A stretch of DNA of 64,000 bases from NCBI GenBank assembly GCA_905183005.1, contig CAJJDO010000017.1, positions 557,653-621,652 of the forward strand, given 5' to 3'. This DNA comes from Paramecium pentaurelia (lineage: Eukaryota; Ciliophora; Oligohymenophorea; Peniculida; Parameciidae). Under the pieces are notes generated by a model, which was not told the origin of the DNA, made no database searches, and saw nothing but the letters and a program-made list of their open reading frames with translations. The first letter of the stretch is position 1. Each line of letters opens with the position of its first letter. Of the stretch, positions 60,804-64,000 are shown piece by piece. The position numbers were made by a program, and so were the translations under genes.

Positions 60804-61397
60804 ATGTATGTCTATGAATTTTAAAGAAAAGCAAGAGAATATCTCCTTGGCTAAAAATTATCTTTGAAATCAATTACACAAAAATATAACAAAGACAAAT
60901 TAGAGTAATAAAGATCGTTCAAGCAAATGTCATCTATACTAAATTCTAAAACTGAGTCATCTGTCATAATTACAGATTCTTTGATAACTGCGACAAGAAA
61001 TTAGAAGAAAGAAAAGGCTTTTTTAATCAGAAAGTCACCTGATAATTATAAAAATTAAATAGAGAAAAAGAAATATAACTCAATCTATGCAAAATAAATA
61101 ACACCTGTGAGATAAATGAGCATAGCTGAATACATTTATCCTGAACCTATCAGACATGTACGGCATAAACAAATCACTTAATCTTCAGCTTTCAAAAATT
61201 TTGTTGCATAAAAGCATATTAAAACTGAAGATTCTCCTCATAAGTAATTTATCACAGCAAGAATTAAGAAACCTTTCTAAAGATATGTGAGTGAAACTAG
61301 TAAGCAACCTTAACTTATAGCAAATCAAAATTTATAAATGGAGCAACTACGAAAATTAAGTGGATGGAGTATAAATAGTAATGAAAGCAAATTTTGA
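60804..61397 (+). CDS. Hypothetical basic protein, copy 1
   Basis: Intronless frame of 197 residues, MYVYEFQRKAREYLLGQKLS to TGA 61395-61397, with an SINSNESKF end. Lys/Gln/Ser rich, with the segment EYIYPEPIRHVRHKQIT. No domain recognised. It lies wholly inside the 1163-bp duplication and has an identical copy at 61968. Confidence 0.75.
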
Positions 61398-61967
61398 TTT
61401 ATTTTTTCCTTTTCATAAAGCTATTCTCCAACAAGACTGTATAAAAAGGTTATTAATTAATATTGATTTCTAAAATATGTATAATATCATATTCAGAATG
61501 TACTAATAATTCTTAATTTTTCATAAATGCACATCTGCTCCCTCAATGAAATGAGTCTCAGTTGTTATCATTATGACATAATAAATATTGAATATCAAAA
61601 TATTAATATTCAAATTCACTTTAATTATCCAAATTATGGGTTTCAATTCAGAATCTTCCATACTTCATATTTTCAAATAAATATGTGTATTTAATAATTA
61701 CATAATTATTTTACATAAAAAATAAGTTTGAAATATTCTAAATATTTTGAAAAATTGTTTATACTCTCATAATTAATGATGATAATAAAACATATATTTA
61801 AGTATTANATTTAATGTGGAATCAATTTGTTATATATTTGAATATTGAAAATTCTGATTTTCTTATTTTAATTTAAATAAATTTGTGTTTTTATATTGGC
61901 GAAACTTCATATATTCTCTAATATTATTTTTTACAATAAATTATAAATTATATTTTGATATTTCATA

Positions 61968-62561
61968 ATGTATGTCTATGAATTTTAAAGAAAAGCAAGA
62001 GAATATCTCCTTGGCTAAAAATTATCTTTGAAATCAATTACACAAAAATATAACAAAGACAAATTAGAGTAATAAAGATCGTTCAAGCAAATGTCATCTA
62101 TACTAAATTCTAAAACTGAGTCATCTGTCATAATTACAGATTCTTTGATAACTGCGACAAGAAATTAGAAGAAAGAAAAGGCTTTTTTAATCAGAAAGTC
62201 ACCTGATAATTATAAAAATTAAATAGAGAAAAAGAAATATAACTCAATCTATGCAAAATAAATAACACCTGTGAGATAAATGAGCATAGCTGAATACATT
62301 TATCCTGAACCTATCAGACATGTACGGCATAAACAAATCACTTAATCTTCAGCTTTCAAAAATTTTGTTGCATAAAAGCATATTAAAACTGAAGATTCTC
62401 CTCATAAGTAATTTATCACAGCAAGAATTAAGAAACCTTTCTAAAGATATGTGAGTGAAACTAGTAAGCAACCTTAACTTATAGCAAATCAAAATTTATA
62501 AATGGAGCAACTACGAAAATTAAGTGGATGGAGTATAAATAGTAATGAAAGCAAATTTTGA
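61968..62561 (+). CDS. Hypothetical basic protein, copy 2
   Basis: Same 197-residue protein as 60804-61397, offset by exactly 1164 bp; no difference seen in the stretches compared. Probably a single gene duplicated by a contig join (see the N at 61808), unless the duplication is very recent. Confidence 0.7.
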
Positions 62562-62971
62562 TTTATTTTTTCCTTTTCATAAAGCTATTCTCCAACAAGA
62601 CTGTATAAAAAGGTTATTAATTAATATTGATTTCTAAAATATGTATAATATCATATTCAGAATGTACTAATAATTCTTAATTTTTCATAAATGCACATCT
62701 GCTCCCTCAATGAAATGAGTCTCAGTTGTTATCATTATGACATAATAAATATTGAATATCAAAATATTAATATTCAAATTCACTTTAATTATCCAAATTA
62801 TGGGTTTCAATTCAGAATCTTCCATACTTCATATTTTCAAATAAATATGTGTATTTAATAATTACATAATTATTTTACATAAAAAATAAGTTTGAAATAT
62901 TCTAAATATTTTGAAAAATTGTTTATACTCTCATAATTAATGATGATAATAAAACATATATTTAAGTATTA

Positions 62972-63764
62972 AAAATACAAACTAATATTTTACAAATATA
63001 CTTTAAGGTTATAAAATCTATAAATTTGTAAGAAAGATTACAACATAATTATAAAATTTAAATGATTATGAAAGAATTAAATTATTTTACAATTTAACTC
63101 CCTTCTTATTAATAAAGTATAATACCTTTATCTACATTAATTTTTAAAAATTATTAAAAGTAAATATTTTTATTTATGAATTATTAATTAAAACAATATT
63201 GTTTAACTTTACAATACAATAAATTATTTGAATGTAAATAGGTTTTCAGTTGAAATTTTTTTATATATCAATTTTTTATCAATATTTTAACCGAAAATGC
63301 TACCAAAATTAACAGCTAATACCTATTTTAAAAGTAATTTCAATCTAATTTGCTGAATTTACTTAGGATTTAATATTAAAAATTATGATATGTTATATTT
63401 TGATTAATAGTTTTGGTGCAAATTTTGAGGATCAAATTATAAGATAATATATAATTGATGTTTTTCTCATTAAATTTTTAATTTTAGTAAATAACTTAAT
63501 ATTTTTATAAAAATTTCAGGAATAAATTATTAGTGTTAAAAACCTTAATTCCAATAATTCAAAATTTGTCTTCAATAATAATTAAAAGTTAATGTTAAAA
63601 TCAAGTGCATTTAAATAAATTTATTGGAAAATGTATAAATGATATAAAAATATTCAAAAATAACGAAACAATATTATAAAAAATAACTAAATAAAATCTA
63701 GAAAAATCATTTATAACATCCGATAGTTTTTGCATATTTAAATTTAGTTAAACTTAAAAATAAA
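62972..63764. other. Gene-poor AT-rich DNA
   Basis: Composition above 80% A+T by eye with no frame of interest on either strand. Confidence 0.6.
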
Positions 63765-64000
63765 CATATAATTCATTCCATTTCATTATTCAAAAATTGT
63801 AAATATAAATAAATATTTTAAAAATATAATTTATAATAAAAATTTAAAGAAGAAATTTATGAAAATATAATTCATTCCATTAAATTATTAAATAATTATA
63901 TATTTCAATAAATATTGATAAAATATAATTATAATCAAAATGTAAAAGAGAAATATATGAAAATATAATTCATTCCTTTACATTATTTAATAATTATATA
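63765..64000. repeat. Degenerate 98-99-bp tandem repeat
   Basis: The element ATATAATTCATTCC recurs at about 63766, 63865 and 63963, each followed by similar A/T-rich sequence with AATAATTATATA. The repeat reaches the window edge, so the array may be longer. Confidence 0.7.

Larger units (their letters stand above)
60645..62971. repeat. Exact tandem duplication of 1163 bp with N at junction
   Basis: 60645-61807 and 61809-62971 appear identical along their whole length, including spacer DNA. A single N sits at 61808. The outer flanks differ. This is the pattern of two contigs whose overlap was not collapsed. Confidence 0.95.

Overview
The window reads as macronuclear DNA of a ciliate, almost certainly Paramecium. 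It is very AT-rich. Every convincing gene uses TAA and TAG as glutamine and ends only at TGA. The frames are joined by tiny GT..AG introns of about 18-37 bp. Tetrahymena shares the code but has much longer introns. Genes are packed on both strands with intergenic gaps of tens to a few hundred bp. All models were built by hand: TGA was the only stop allowed, and introns were placed where a frame had to change or a TGA had to be removed.

Layout: 1-268, a tail fragment of a cysteine-rich surface protein; 2328-7557, an intact giant of the same family; 8630-11239, a coiled-coil gene plus ribosomal protein uS12 (RPS23), present twice around a 60-N gap; 12305-15299, a cyclic-nucleotide-gated-type channel with a CCHC zinc knuckle; 15365-18540, a small gene, a zinc finger plus MORN protein and an orphan; 18880-19961, a DNase II; 20932-22474, an Aurora-like kinase; 23105-26425, small HTH, Nudix-like and coiled-coil genes; 26477-29147, a zinc-finger/coiled-coil gene, a lipid-anchor-type MORN protein and a short basic protein; 29195-38250, a TEY-type MAP kinase, two more kinases and several orphans.

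The second half holds a second giant cysteine-rich membrane protein (40345-46883), a Sec14/CRAL-TRIO protein, ARP5 of the INO80 remodeller, two related pseudokinase-MORN proteins (50872-52458 and 56088-57888), an SP-RING (PIAS/Siz) SUMO ligase candidate, a two-helix membrane protein, a broken GAF-like gene, and a small gene present twice in an exact 1163-bp duplication. The end is gene-poor and carries degenerate 98-bp repeats.

There is no operon logic. Recurring themes are protein kinases, MORN proteins likely at membranes or cortex, and cysteine-rich surface proteins. No tRNA, rRNA, CRISPR array or transposon was recognised. The most notable items are the channel with a zinc knuckle and an altered pore filter, the kinase whose frame runs on through two closely spaced TGAs, the pseudokinase-MORN pair, and two duplications that may be assembly joins.
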